Origin: Spirochaetales bacterium
GTDB taxonomy: Bacteria; Spirochaetota; Spirochaetia; DTKZ01
DNA: 7,526 bases
Direction of reading: 5' to 3'
Assembly (NCBI GenBank): GCA_031266855.1
Contig: JAISAF010000188.1
Coordinates: 1-7,526, forward strand
Part shown: in pieces, positions 1-6,618 of the stretch
How positions within the stretch are numbered: the first letter of the stretch is position 1
Layout of the letters: each line of letters begins with the position of its first letter
Made by a program: the position numbers and the translations under genes
Notes under the pieces: generated by a model
What the model was told of the DNA's origin: nothing
Database searches by the model: none
Seen by the model: only the letters and a program-made list of their open reading frames with translations

Positions 1-34
1 CGGCAATTTCAGGGCCTGTTTCTGAGCTGCCGCT
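1..34 (+). repeat. 34-nt imperfect repeat, copy 1 (cut by left edge)
   Basis: This stretch matches 356-389 without gaps at 30 of 34 positions; the differences are at offsets 9, 11, 19 and 22. It starts with CGGCAATT and ends with GAGCTGCCGCT. At the second copy, the start of the repeat is the right arm of a perfect hairpin, so the left arm here presumably lies outside the window. The repeat runs into a short hairpin, GCTGCC-GCTC-GGCAGC (26-41). No coding sense is visible. Confidence 0.8.
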
Positions 35-97
35 CGGCAGCCAGTAGTGATAGCGACGTACACAGTGCGTTATGCGCTATGCACGGTGACAGAGTAC

Positions 98-116
98 GCA
101 ATTTTTCCAAAATTGC
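98..116. repeat. Perfect 8-bp hairpin with 3-nt loop
   Basis: GCAATTTT (98-105) pairs perfectly with AAAATTGC (109-116) around the loop TCC. It is one of several hairpins in 1-510 with very short loops. It lacks the T-run after a GC-rich stem that an intrinsic terminator needs, so its role is unknown. Confidence 0.7.
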
Positions 117-160
117 CTCCGTCTGGTTGCGGGCGCATACTTGCCATGCCCAGATAAACG

Positions 161-179
161 CACGCGGAAGCGTGTTTTT
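161..179 (+). terminator. Possible rho-independent terminator for a gene left of the window
   Basis: CACGC (161-165) and GCGTG (170-174) form a 5-bp stem with a GGAA tetraloop, followed directly by five T residues (175-179). This fits a weak intrinsic terminator on the plus strand. The stem is short, and the region is full of other hairpins, so this is only a candidate. Confidence 0.35.
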
Positions 180-186
180 GATAATA

Positions 187-218
187 GGGCTTCCTGGGCA
201 AGAGGCCCAAAAAAGCCC
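187..218. repeat. Nested hairpin
   Basis: The outer arms GGGCTT (187-192) and AAGCCC (213-218) enclose inner arms TGGGC (195-199) and GCCCA (205-209), with a 5-nt loop. Both stem segments are perfect. It belongs to the hairpin-dense region upstream of the lipoprotein gene; its function is unknown. Confidence 0.55.
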
Positions 219-261
219 CTGGCGTATACACAGGTTATGGGCCGAAGCAATTATGTGCGTT

Positions 262-283
262 GCCTGGTTTTCAAGCTGCCGCT
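262..283 (+). repeat. Partial third copy of the intergenic repeat
   Basis: This matches 369-389 (GCCTGGTTTT ... GCTGCCGCT) with one inserted base and one mismatch. Only the right-hand part of the 34-nt repeat is present. The preceding sequence shares only a GCAATT at 247-252. Confidence 0.65.
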
Positions 284-289
284 GCAATT

Positions 290-307
290 GCAAGGCAGGA
301 GCCTTGC
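290..307. repeat. Perfect 7-bp hairpin with AGGA tetraloop
   Basis: GCAAGGC (290-296) pairs perfectly with GCCTTGC (301-307) around AGGA. It lies directly after the partial repeat at 262-283 and before another hairpin at 316-338. No U-tract follows, so it is not a convincing terminator. Confidence 0.6.
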
Positions 308-315
308 TTCTAACC

Positions 316-338
316 CGGCGTAGGCAGAGCCTGCGCCG
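316..338. repeat. 10-bp hairpin with 3-nt loop
   Basis: CGGCGTAGGC (316-325) pairs with GCCTGCGCCG (329-338), with one G-T wobble, around the loop AGA. The 3-nt loop recurs in hairpins at 98-116, 431-453 and 478-502, and in the minus-strand element near 6700. That points to a family of short-loop hairpins in these intergenic regions. Confidence 0.65.
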
Positions 339-343
339 AGCGG

Positions 344-389
344 GGAATTGCCTCACGGCAATTCCGGGGCCTGGTTTTGAGCTGCCGCT
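344..389 (+). repeat. Hairpin plus second copy of the 34-nt repeat
   Basis: GGAATTGCC (344-352) pairs perfectly with GGCAATTCC (357-365) around TCAC. The right arm begins the second copy of the 34-nt repeat (356-389), which matches 1-34 at 30 of 34 positions. Hairpin and following conserved block together seem to form one repeat unit. It leads directly into the structured element at 371-509. Confidence 0.75.
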
Positions 390-509
390 TCGCTGGTGCG
401 CGCGCAAGGGATAGAAGTGGAAATCCCGCAGGAAAGCGCCGAAGGCGCTTTCCGAGGAATTGGAACGGATAGCCCGGTTTTTTGCGGCGCAGCCGCAAAA
501 AATGCGCCC
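371..509 (+). ncRNA. Structured two-hairpin element, copy 1 (upstream of the lipoprotein gene)
   Basis: From 402 to 509 this element aligns with the minus strand of 6758-6657. The order is as follows. A conserved block spans 402-432 (27 of 31 identical). Hairpin A has a perfect 10-bp stem, GGAAAGCGCC (431-440) with GGCGCTTTCC (444-453), loop GAA. A conserved linker spans 452-482 (29 of 31 identical). Hairpin B has a perfect 11-bp stem, TTTTTTGCGGC (478-488) with GCCGCAAAAAA (492-502), loop GCA. The tail TGCGCCC follows. Upstream similarity (GCTGCCGCTT, 381-390) suggests the element extends to about 371. Both stems differ in sequence from copy 2 but stay paired. The T residues of hairpin B are on the 5' arm, so it is not an intrinsic terminator. 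Whether it acts as RNA or as folded DNA is not shown by sequence alone; 'ncRNA' is the nearest label. Other possibilities are a miniature mobile element or an ORF-less relic of a nuclease-associated RNA. Confidence 0.55.
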
Positions 510-571
510 AAACAATAAAATACATGTTTTCACACTTCCCCTTCCGTGGTGTTTTGGGTAGACTCATTTTT

Positions 572-2056
572 ATGAAATATGCGGTTGTGCTGATGGGGTG
601 TCTTGTGTGCGCGCTGGGTACGGGCTGTCCGGAGTCTGAGTCCGCGGGGGGCCGGACGGAAGATTATGCGGAGGCGCGTGGCGGCATGGCGAGTGCGCCT
701 GATGTATCCCTGCCGCTGGAGGACAGGATAAACGACGCGGTGTCGCAGCTACGGATTCCGATGGGGCCGGATGATATTGTGCTGCATGCGGTGAACGCGA
801 ATCTTGATATAGACCAGCTTGAGGAGCAGATTATAGTTTTTAAGAGGCGTAGCGATCCCGATGACAGGGTACGGGTTCTTGTGGCGGATTTTGATAATGT
901 GCGGGATTCCTATGTTGTGGCGTGGCAGGCTCAGACCAGCGGGACGAATAGCCGTTCGTTTTCGCTTGAGCTTGTGGATTTACTGGGAGACCATGTGCTG
1001 GAGATTCTTTGTTATGGGCGTAATAGCAGGGGGGAGCAGACGCTTGATGTATACCGCAAGACGCTTCCGCCTCAGGGTTTTGGTATTTATTATACGCAGA
1101 TTGCGGCGCTGGCTTCGGCGGGGACGATCGAGGTGGAGGAGAAACCGAGGCCAGAGGCGTACAGGCTGCTTCAGCGTACCGACGAGAGTTTTTCCCTTTT
1201 GGTGTACGAGAAGGATCCTGAGTCGCGGAATATTAATGACCTTATTAAGTTTTCCTGGTACTGGAATCATCAGGACGGGGTTTACAAAATGGCGAGGAAC
1301 GAGAGGATCGCGGGTAAGGCTATCGCGGAGCAGCAGCTTGCGCAGCTTTTTTCGGGCGGGGTTGGGGATTTTGAGCGGTTTCTTGATGGGCCCTGGTATA
1401 TAACGCAGAGCGATGGGAAGACCGCGGTTTCGGGCCAGCTTATTCAGTTTGATTTGAAGAATCGCAGGATAATTTTTTTTAATGCCGGTATGCAGCAGAT
1501 TTTTTTGTGGCAGACTTCTTACAGGACAATTTACCGGGGGATTTACTTGAATTGTACAAACGAGCTGATTTCCAATATAACTTCGCAGCTTTCAATTTCC
1601 GTTACTGGCATGGATAGTTTTGATTTGAATGTGAAGGGCGAGGAGGGCTGGGATGGTCAGTACAGCAGGCCGGGGCGGGATTTGCAGTCGGTTTTCATTT
1701 CCGGGGGCAGGAAGAAAGTGGAGCTTTCTTCTGCCAGGCTTTCGGGTTTATACAGGAATGAGGGCGGCATGGAGATTTATTTTTCGTCTCCGCGTTTTAC
1801 TATGAAGGAAAACGGGGTGGAGAGTTCCGGGGGTTTTGTTGTGTATACGTTTGATGATGATATTCTGGAATTGAAAATCCTGAAAAACAGCGGCCTTGTG
1901 GATTCTGTGAGGACTTTCCGGCTGACGTATACCGAAGAGAAGCAGGGCCGCCAAATCCTGCGGAACCTGCTTTTGCAGCCCGCGGAGGTGCGCAGTACGG
2001 GTGTTCAGGTACGGGCTGTTGGCGAAATACGCTTGCAGCAGATTTCAGAAGAGTAG
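572..2056 (+). CDS. Putative outer-envelope lipoprotein, possibly pallilysin-related family
   Basis: A 494-residue protein. The start at 572 is preferred over the longer reading frame from 482, because Met here opens a signal peptide and the extra upstream part is translated repeat element. Residues 1-19 form a basic/hydrophobic leader ending LGTGC, a loose spirochaetal lipobox, so Cys19 should be lipidated. Residues 20-60 are a polar tether. Residues 65-165 contain short beta-rich segments around DADF-type and LLGDH acidic turns. Residues about 270-490 are strongly beta-rich with a GPWY motif (273-276) and a repeated LSGLY-type strand start (390-394), compatible with lipocalin-like barrels. 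The overall pattern recalls treponemal proteins annotated as pallilysin-related adhesins, but this is from memory and unproved. No HEXXH zinc-protease motif is present, so proteolysis is not supported. The Shine-Dalgarno signal is weak and no convincing promoter was found between 510 and 571. The 3' end overlaps the convergent SPOR gene by 12 bp. Confidence 0.85.
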   Translation: MKYAVVLMGCLVCALGTGCPESESAGGRTEDYAEARGGMASAPDVSLPLEDRINDAVSQLRIPMGPDDIVLHAVNANLDIDQLEEQIIVFKRRSDPDDRVRVLVADFDNVRDSYVVAWQAQTSGTNSRSFSLELVDLLGDHVLEILCYGRNSRGEQTLDVYRKTLPPQGFGIYYTQIAALASAGTIEVEEKPRPEAYRLLQRTDESFSLLVYEKDPESRNINDLIKFSWYWNHQDGVYKMARNERIAGKAIAEQQLAQLFSGGVGDFERFLDGPWYITQSDGKTAVSGQLIQFDLKNRRIIFFNAGMQQIFLWQTSYRTIYRGIYLNCTNELISNITSQLSISVTGMDSFDLNVKGEEGWDGQYSRPGRDLQSVFISGGRKKVELSSARLSGLYRNEGGMEIYFSSPRFTMKENGVESSGGFVVYTFDDDILELKILKNSGLVDSVRTFRLTYTEEKQGRQILRNLLLQPAEVRSTGVQVRAVGEIRLQQISEE

Positions 2057-3241
2057 AAATCCTTCGACGCTTTTTTCCTTGAGGCGGATAAGGAGGTTTT
2101 GGACATCCCCGCTGTCCGGCTCAATGGGGATAATAACTTTGTAAACGGGGTTTCCGGTTTTTCCCGCCGCTACGAGGATTTCAGCGGCAAAGCCGGAAGC
2201 GCCCAGATCCCGCACCATATATTCGGCATTTTCCCGGACAGAGAACGAGCCTGTTTGCACGCCTTTCGCGCGCGACTCCTGGGCCTGAGTCTGCTGCTGA
2301 GCCTGGGTCTGTTGCCGGGCCTGAGTCTGAGGCAGCGCGGGCGATGGAAGAGCCGCCGGGGGCGGGGGTTCGGACAGGGCGGATGTAGCGGACGCGGCGG
2401 CGGCGGACGTGGCGGATGCCGCGGGCGTGGCAGACGTAGCGGGAAAGGCCGCGAAGGGATTGAGCAGGGTGGATGGCGTGGGCAGGAGGCTGACGCCGCC
2501 CCCGGAATTCCGGCCGGCCGCGTGGCTGGCCATGCGGAATTCCGGGCTGTCAGGATAGTCCTTCGCCAGACCCTGTAGGGCCAGCGTCCTTTCGGGCTGC
2601 TTTCCGAGGCTGTCGGCGAGGGTAAAAATAAAGAGATAAATGCTTTCGTTATCAGCCGGGCCGGCGGGATCGCCGGTTAAGCGGAGGGCCGCGGCCAGCG
2701 CGCTTTCCAGGCTGCCGGAAGCCGCCTCAAGCCGGGCCAGAAGGAAGGCGGCGCGTTTCCTGGTTATGGGGTTTTTGCAGAGACTGGTGATAAGGCGCGC
2801 GTGATTCCCGCTTTCCTCCTTTTCTCCCAGTTCAAAAAGAAGGCGGGCCGCGCGGTACAAATAGGGGAATGTATCCTCGCCGGGGTTTTCGTAGTAGGCC
2901 CGCCCGTAAAGCTCCCGCGCCTTGAGGAGATCGCCTGAAATTTCATACAGGGTGGCGGCCTTTCCCATAATGGCGCTTTGTACGGCTTTACTGGGATTCA
3001 GGTTCCGGCAGCTTTCCAGAAGCACGATACTTTGTTTCAAATCCGGGTGAATGTCCACGGTGTGAAAAAGGGTTTCGGCAAACGCGGGAGCGGAGGGATT
3101 GGCTTTCAGCCATTCCGCGTAGGAGGAAACAGCCCCGGCTATGTCGCCTTTTTTTTCTTTTTCAAGCGCGGTTTCCTGTGGATCCGCGCAGAGCCAGGAA
3201 AAAGCGGCGCACAGGAGCAACCCGGAAAAAATTCTTTTCAC
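2045..3241 (-). CDS. Periplasmic TPR and SPOR-domain protein
   Basis: A 398-residue protein with four parts. Residues 1-19 are a signal peptide (MKR, hydrophobic core, probable cleavage after LCA). Residues about 22-235 are helical with TPR-like repeats, for example around 32-50 and 103-145. Residues about 245-325 are a low-complexity linker rich in Ala, Ser, Thr and Pro, ending in repeated QTQAQ units. A SPOR domain follows at 326-398, starting with VQTGSFS. SPOR domains in known families bind peptidoglycan strands stripped of stem peptides, usually at division sites; TPRs mediate protein contacts. This suggests an envelope or division role, which is inferred. The start is GTG, placed by the intact signal peptide and an AGAGG ribosome site 7 nt upstream. 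It overlaps the miaB stop as GTGA, so translation is probably coupled. It is the last gene of the LCP-miaB-SPOR operon. Confidence 0.85.
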   Translation of the reverse strand: MKRIFSGLLLCAAFSWLCADPQETALEKEKKGDIAGAVSSYAEWLKANPSAPAFAETLFHTVDIHPDLKQSIVLLESCRNLNPSKAVQSAIMGKAATLYEISGDLLKARELYGRAYYENPGEDTFPYLYRAARLLFELGEKEESGNHARLITSLCKNPITRKRAAFLLARLEAASGSLESALAAALRLTGDPAGPADNESIYLFIFTLADSLGKQPERTLALQGLAKDYPDSPEFRMASHAAGRNSGGGVSLLPTPSTLLNPFAAFPATSATPAASATSAAAASATSALSEPPPPAALPSPALPQTQARQQTQAQQQTQAQESRAKGVQTGSFSVRENAEYMVRDLGASGFAAEILVAAGKTGNPVYKVIIPIEPDSGDVQNLLIRLKEKSVEGFLLF

Positions 3242-4557
3242 TTCTCGACCTCTATTTCATGGGCGTAAAAAGTATTGCCTCTCAGTTCATCAAGCCGTAC
3301 TGTGTGGAAACCGCCGGGGAACTTTTTGGTACTTCCGGGAAAAACAACCATCTCGTCCCCTTCCGTCCGGCCAAGAATTTCCGCGCTGTTTTTTTTGGAA
3401 ATTTCTTCCGCAAGCACCCGTACCGTTTGCCCCAGCCTTTGGCGTTTTCGCGTGCGGCTTATCTCCCTTTGAAGAGCGATAAGCGTCTGGAGCCTTTCGA
3501 GTTTCAGCTTTTCGCACACGGTATCCTGCATGTTCCATGCGGCGGTTCCCTCCCTGGGATTATAGTAATAGGTGAAGGCATCATCAAAACGCACCTCGTT
3601 CATCAGATCGAGGGTGTCCTGAAAATCTTTTTCCGTTTCTCCGGGAAAACCGATAAGGATATCCGTACTCAAAAGGACATCCGGCAGTTCCCCGCGTATT
3701 CTTTCCGCCAGGGCAAGATAGGCCCCCCGTGTATATTGTCGGTTCATGGCCCGCAAAATTGTATCGGAACCGTGCTGTACCGGCAGATGAATGGCCCGGC
3801 ACATTTCCCGGTGGTTTTTCATGCAGGCGATAAGAGCGGGGGAAAAATCCTTTGGATGGGAGGTCAGAAAGCGTATCCAGGGCGCCCGCGGAAAACGCTG
3901 GAAAAGCGCGTCCAGAAGGCCGGGAAAATCCATATCCTGAAAACGGTAGGAATTGACGTTTTGCCCTAAAAGGGTAATTTCCTTCACGCGGCCTGCCTGT
4001 AAAAGACCCGCGATTTCCTCAAAAATACTGTGCGGATCGCGGGAGACTTCCCTTCCCCGCACATACGGAACAATACAGTACGAGCAGAAATTGTCGCAGC
4101 CGTGCATGATGGGGACAAAGGCCCGGAAATCGTTTTTCCGCGAATGGCGGCGGGCAAAGGCATATATCTCCTTGCACGGGTCTTCCAGGGTCAAAGCATG
4201 CCTAGCGGAAGCCGCCTGCCGCAGAAGGCGGGCAAAGTCCGCTTTTTGAAAAGTCCCTACAATCACATCCACCGCGGGAACGGCTTTTTTTAGATCCTCT
4301 TTCAGCCGTTCAGCCATGCAGCCCATCACCGCCAGGGTATGGGGATGAGTTTCCTTGAGTTTTTTGAAATATCCAAGCCTGCCCCAAATCCTGTTTTCCG
4401 CGCTCAGACGCACGGAACAGGTGTTCAGGATAACAAGATCGGCTTCTTCCGCCGCGTCCGCTGGAATCCAGCCGGAGTCCAGCATTTCCTCTTCCAGCGC
4501 GTTCGACTCGGCCTTGTTCATCTGGCAGCCATAGGTCTCCAGCCAGAAGCGGTTCAT
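3238..4557 (-). CDS. miaB: tRNA-2-methylthio-N6-dimethylallyladenosine synthase MiaB
   Basis: A 439-residue radical SAM methylthiotransferase, about the usual family length. It converts i6A to ms2i6A at position 37 of tRNAs reading UNN codons, using two 4Fe-4S clusters in the cytoplasm. The N-terminal UPF0004 domain shows the three cluster cysteines Cys11 (TYGCQMN), Cys47 (NTCSVR) and Cys80 (MGCMAER). The radical SAM motif CxxxCxxC is at Cys154, Cys158 and Cys161 (GCDNFCSYC), followed by PYVRGRE. LLGQNVNSY, SHPKD, PVQHGSD and IGFPGET are typical family blocks. The TRAM domain occupies roughly 372-437. The start ATG overlaps the LCP stop as ATGA, with GGAAGG 9 nt upstream as the ribosome site. 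All key residues are present, so it should be functional. Its placement between two envelope genes is notable. Confidence 0.97.
   Translation of the reverse strand: MNRFWLETYGCQMNKAESNALEEEMLDSGWIPADAAEEADLVILNTCSVRLSAENRIWGRLGYFKKLKETHPHTLAVMGCMAERLKEDLKKAVPAVDVIVGTFQKADFARLLRQAASARHALTLEDPCKEIYAFARRHSRKNDFRAFVPIMHGCDNFCSYCIVPYVRGREVSRDPHSIFEEIAGLLQAGRVKEITLLGQNVNSYRFQDMDFPGLLDALFQRFPRAPWIRFLTSHPKDFSPALIACMKNHREMCRAIHLPVQHGSDTILRAMNRQYTRGAYLALAERIRGELPDVLLSTDILIGFPGETEKDFQDTLDLMNEVRFDDAFTYYYNPREGTAAWNMQDTVCEKLKLERLQTLIALQREISRTRKRQRLGQTVRVLAEEISKKNSAEILGRTEGDEMVVFPGSTKKFPGGFHTVRLDELRGNTFYAHEIEVEK
3249..3253 (-). promoter_or_regulatory. Ribosome binding site supporting the GTG start of the SPOR gene
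   Basis: AGAGG lies within the last codons of miaB, 7 nt before the GTG at 3241. It decides the start: this GTG is the codon that yields a complete signal peptide, and it overlaps the miaB TGA by the four bases GTGA. Confidence 0.65.
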
Positions 4558-6605
4558 GCGGCAGGGCCTTCCAGGATTGAACGGATAAAACGGCGCAGCA
4601 GCATCCAGTCCTCATTCAAAGGCAGGAGAATATACGCGCCCTTGTCAAAGGTTTCGTCCACTTCCTCCTCCTTCAAATTCAAATGCCGCAGATTTGTATA
4701 GGAGTGCGTAAGCACATTATCCGTATCCAGCACGGTCTGGCTTCTGATCTTCGCGGATTTGTAATTGATAAAGTAATTGACCATCTGGTATGTGGACAGG
4801 TCTGTATCAACGTATTTTGTAAGAATACGAACCAGTTCGTAAACTTTTCCCACATCGGAAACGCCGAGGCTTGTCAGCTTGTCTTTAATAGACGCAAGGA
4901 TATTCTGCTGTCTGCGCGAACGCCCGAAATCCGAAGTAAAATGCCGGGAACGCACAACCCGCAAAGCCTCTACCCCGTTCAGATGGTGGGTACCGGCGGA
5001 GTAGAAAAGCGTTGACCACCTGCCGTTATCGCGCACCCTGTAGGTTGGGTCAACGAGGGCCTCGTTCAGGGTAATATCGATACCTCCCAAAATATTGATG
5101 GCGTCGATAAAAGCGAACATATCAATAACCACATAGGCGCTTATATCAAGTCCGGTAAGGCCGGAAAGCTCTTCCACAAGACGCGGCGCCCCGTAGCGGT
5201 AATAAATACCATTGATTTTCCGGTTTCCATAAAACAAATCCCTGGGCAGGCTGATAAGATCAATAGTGTTTTTTTCCTCGTGAATATTCGCGAGGATAAG
5301 CGTATCGGTCATCCGTTCATGGGAACCGGCTATCAGAATCGTATGGACGGCTCCCCCACCGGCAGCGCCCGCGGCGGCCCCTTCAGGAAGTTCCGGCAGG
5401 GAAGAGAAACGTTCAGTGCCCGCCTGTTTTTTTTTTGCCCCGGCGGAATTATTTTTCAACCCAATGGTTTTCAAAGAACCAAGGGAAACATAGTCCTCGT
5501 CAAAAAGATATATCTCGCCGACTTTTTTCTGAATACCCAGCGACCCCGCCCTTTTCCCCTCATCCGTATGAAAATCGTAATAAATATATTCCTCATCCTC
5601 ATTGGGCGTCCTGTCCAGAGTAAGATTTTTTGTACCAAGATAAGCGGTAAAACCCTGGTCCTCAAAAAGCTCCTCCAGTTCCAGCCGCGCCCGCTCGATA
5701 AGAAGTTCATGCGCCCCACGCAGATCAAGACTTCCCACCGACCCGGACAAAGCGCCCCGAAAGGAAGCAAAGTCGGAATACCGCATATCGTTTATCAAAA
5801 ACGCGGTATTCTGCTTATCGAACCCCAAACGCAGTTTTATATTCTGGCGATCCGCCGCCGGAAAAACCCCGATTACAGTTTCCTTTTCCGTATCCGAAAG
5901 AACCCCAAAAGCAAGTCCGCGGCTTTGCAAGTCCCTCGCGAACACAGGTTCCCGCAGAACGTCCGCGAACTGCCGGGAAAGCTGCCGCATATTTCTAAAA
6001 TACCCCGCAAGGGCGGCCTCCTCGTCGCCTAAAAACCGCACAAGCGCCGCGTCCGCGGAACGGAAAGACAGCTTTGTCCCCCTGAAACTCAGCGCCTCAA
6101 AATCGGCATCCCCATTCAAAACATAAAAACGGAACCAGGGATTCCCCTCCTTTTCCCACACAAGAACGCCATCCGACTGCCGGACCCTGTACGCGCCCCT
6201 GGTCTGGAAAGCCGCCATCTCCCCCGAAGCAAAAACAGCGGCAAAACGCCGTGCCCGCTCATTCTTTTCCGCCTGCGAAACCAAAAGCTCCACAGCCTGA
6301 TAATACGCAAGCGCCGCCGGGCCGCCAGGCCCAGCCTCCCCTCCCCCGCCGGATTCCCCCGCGGCCTCAGCCCCGGAATACACCCGCGGCGAAAGCCCCA
6401 AAGCCATCCGCGCCTCATTCGTATCCTGCGACAAAAGTTCAAAATTCCGGGCAAGCTGCCCAGCGTCCTCGCGCGCCATACGCAGTTCCCGCTCAACCGT
6501 ATCCTTCATACCCCGAAAAGCCGCGGCGCAGTAAAAAATACCACCCGTTACAACGACCACCAGCACAATCAGAATAGTTCTAAACCTGAAAAAAAATCTC
6601 TTCAT
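4554..6605 (-). CDS. LytR-CpsA-Psr (LCP) family membrane protein with large N-terminal extension
   Basis: A 683-residue protein. Met at 6605 is chosen because MKRFFFRFR plus a hydrophobic helix (about 10-30) gives an N-in membrane anchor; the longer frame to 6797 only translates the repeat element. Residues 31-70 look coiled-coil. Residues about 100-385 form an unrecognised extracytoplasmic region. A Lys/Gly/Ala-rich linker (386-419) precedes the LCP domain (about 420-575). Family residues are visible: Arg431 and Asp434 (RMTDT), Arg455 and Asp456 (SLPRD), KING (463-466), LGGIDI, and the block with Arg552, Arg554, Asp559, Arg562 and Arg565 ending RRQQ. A further 110 residues follow. Known LCP enzymes transfer polyprenyl-linked glycopolymers to peptidoglycan; spirochaetes lack classical teichoic acid, so the substrate is unknown. 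It is about twice the length of a minimal LCP protein. A run of ten A residues lies in the linker codons. It is the first gene of the operon and overlaps miaB by 4 nt. Confidence 0.9.
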   Translation of the reverse strand: MKRFFFRFRTILIVLVVVVTGGIFYCAAAFRGMKDTVERELRMAREDAGQLARNFELLSQDTNEARMALGLSPRVYSGAEAAGESGGGGEAGPGGPAALAYYQAVELLVSQAEKNERARRFAAVFASGEMAAFQTRGAYRVRQSDGVLVWEKEGNPWFRFYVLNGDADFEALSFRGTKLSFRSADAALVRFLGDEEAALAGYFRNMRQLSRQFADVLREPVFARDLQSRGLAFGVLSDTEKETVIGVFPAADRQNIKLRLGFDKQNTAFLINDMRYSDFASFRGALSGSVGSLDLRGAHELLIERARLELEELFEDQGFTAYLGTKNLTLDRTPNEDEEYIYYDFHTDEGKRAGSLGIQKKVGEIYLFDEDYVSLGSLKTIGLKNNSAGAKKKQAGTERFSSLPELPEGAAAGAAGGGAVHTILIAGSHERMTDTLILANIHEEKNTIDLISLPRDLFYGNRKINGIYYRYGAPRLVEELSGLTGLDISAYVVIDMFAFIDAINILGGIDITLNEALVDPTYRVRDNGRWSTLFYSAGTHHLNGVEALRVVRSRHFTSDFGRSRRQQNILASIKDKLTSLGVSDVGKVYELVRILTKYVDTDLSTYQMVNYFINYKSAKIRSQTVLDTDNVLTHSYTNLRHLNLKEEEVDETFDKGAYILLPLNEDWMLLRRFIRSILEGPAA

Positions 6606-6618
6606 AAATGTTTGCGCC

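Noticed and set aside
79..414. Open reading frame of 111 codons (and a shorter one at 141-323) upstream of the lipoprotein gene
   Set aside because: It runs through several perfect hairpins and imperfect repeats, has many Cys and Arg residues with no domain, and has no ribosome site. It is most likely chance.
478..502. Hairpin B of the structured element as an intrinsic terminator
   Set aside because: On both strands the T-run is on the 5' arm and A residues follow the GC stem, so no U-tract follows the hairpin.
371..509. Direct assignment of the element to HEARO / IscB-type omega RNA or another named RNA
   Set aside because: No nuclease gene lies nearby, and I cannot recall the family consensus well enough to match it; kept only as a test to run.
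1..510. CRISPR array
   Set aside because: The repeats are imperfect, irregularly spaced and only three in number, without uniform spacers.
516..521. TAAAAT as a -10 box for the lipoprotein gene
   Set aside because: It matches 5 of 6 positions, but no acceptable -35 box lies 16-18 bp upstream, where hairpin B sits.
3178..3969. 263-codon plus-strand frame antisense to miaB and the SPOR gene
   Set aside because: It lies opposite two well-supported genes and shows no domain or ribosome site; it is a shadow frame.
5280..6032. 250-codon plus-strand frame antisense to the LCP gene
   Set aside because: It is opposite a gene with clear family motifs, and its protein is basic and featureless.
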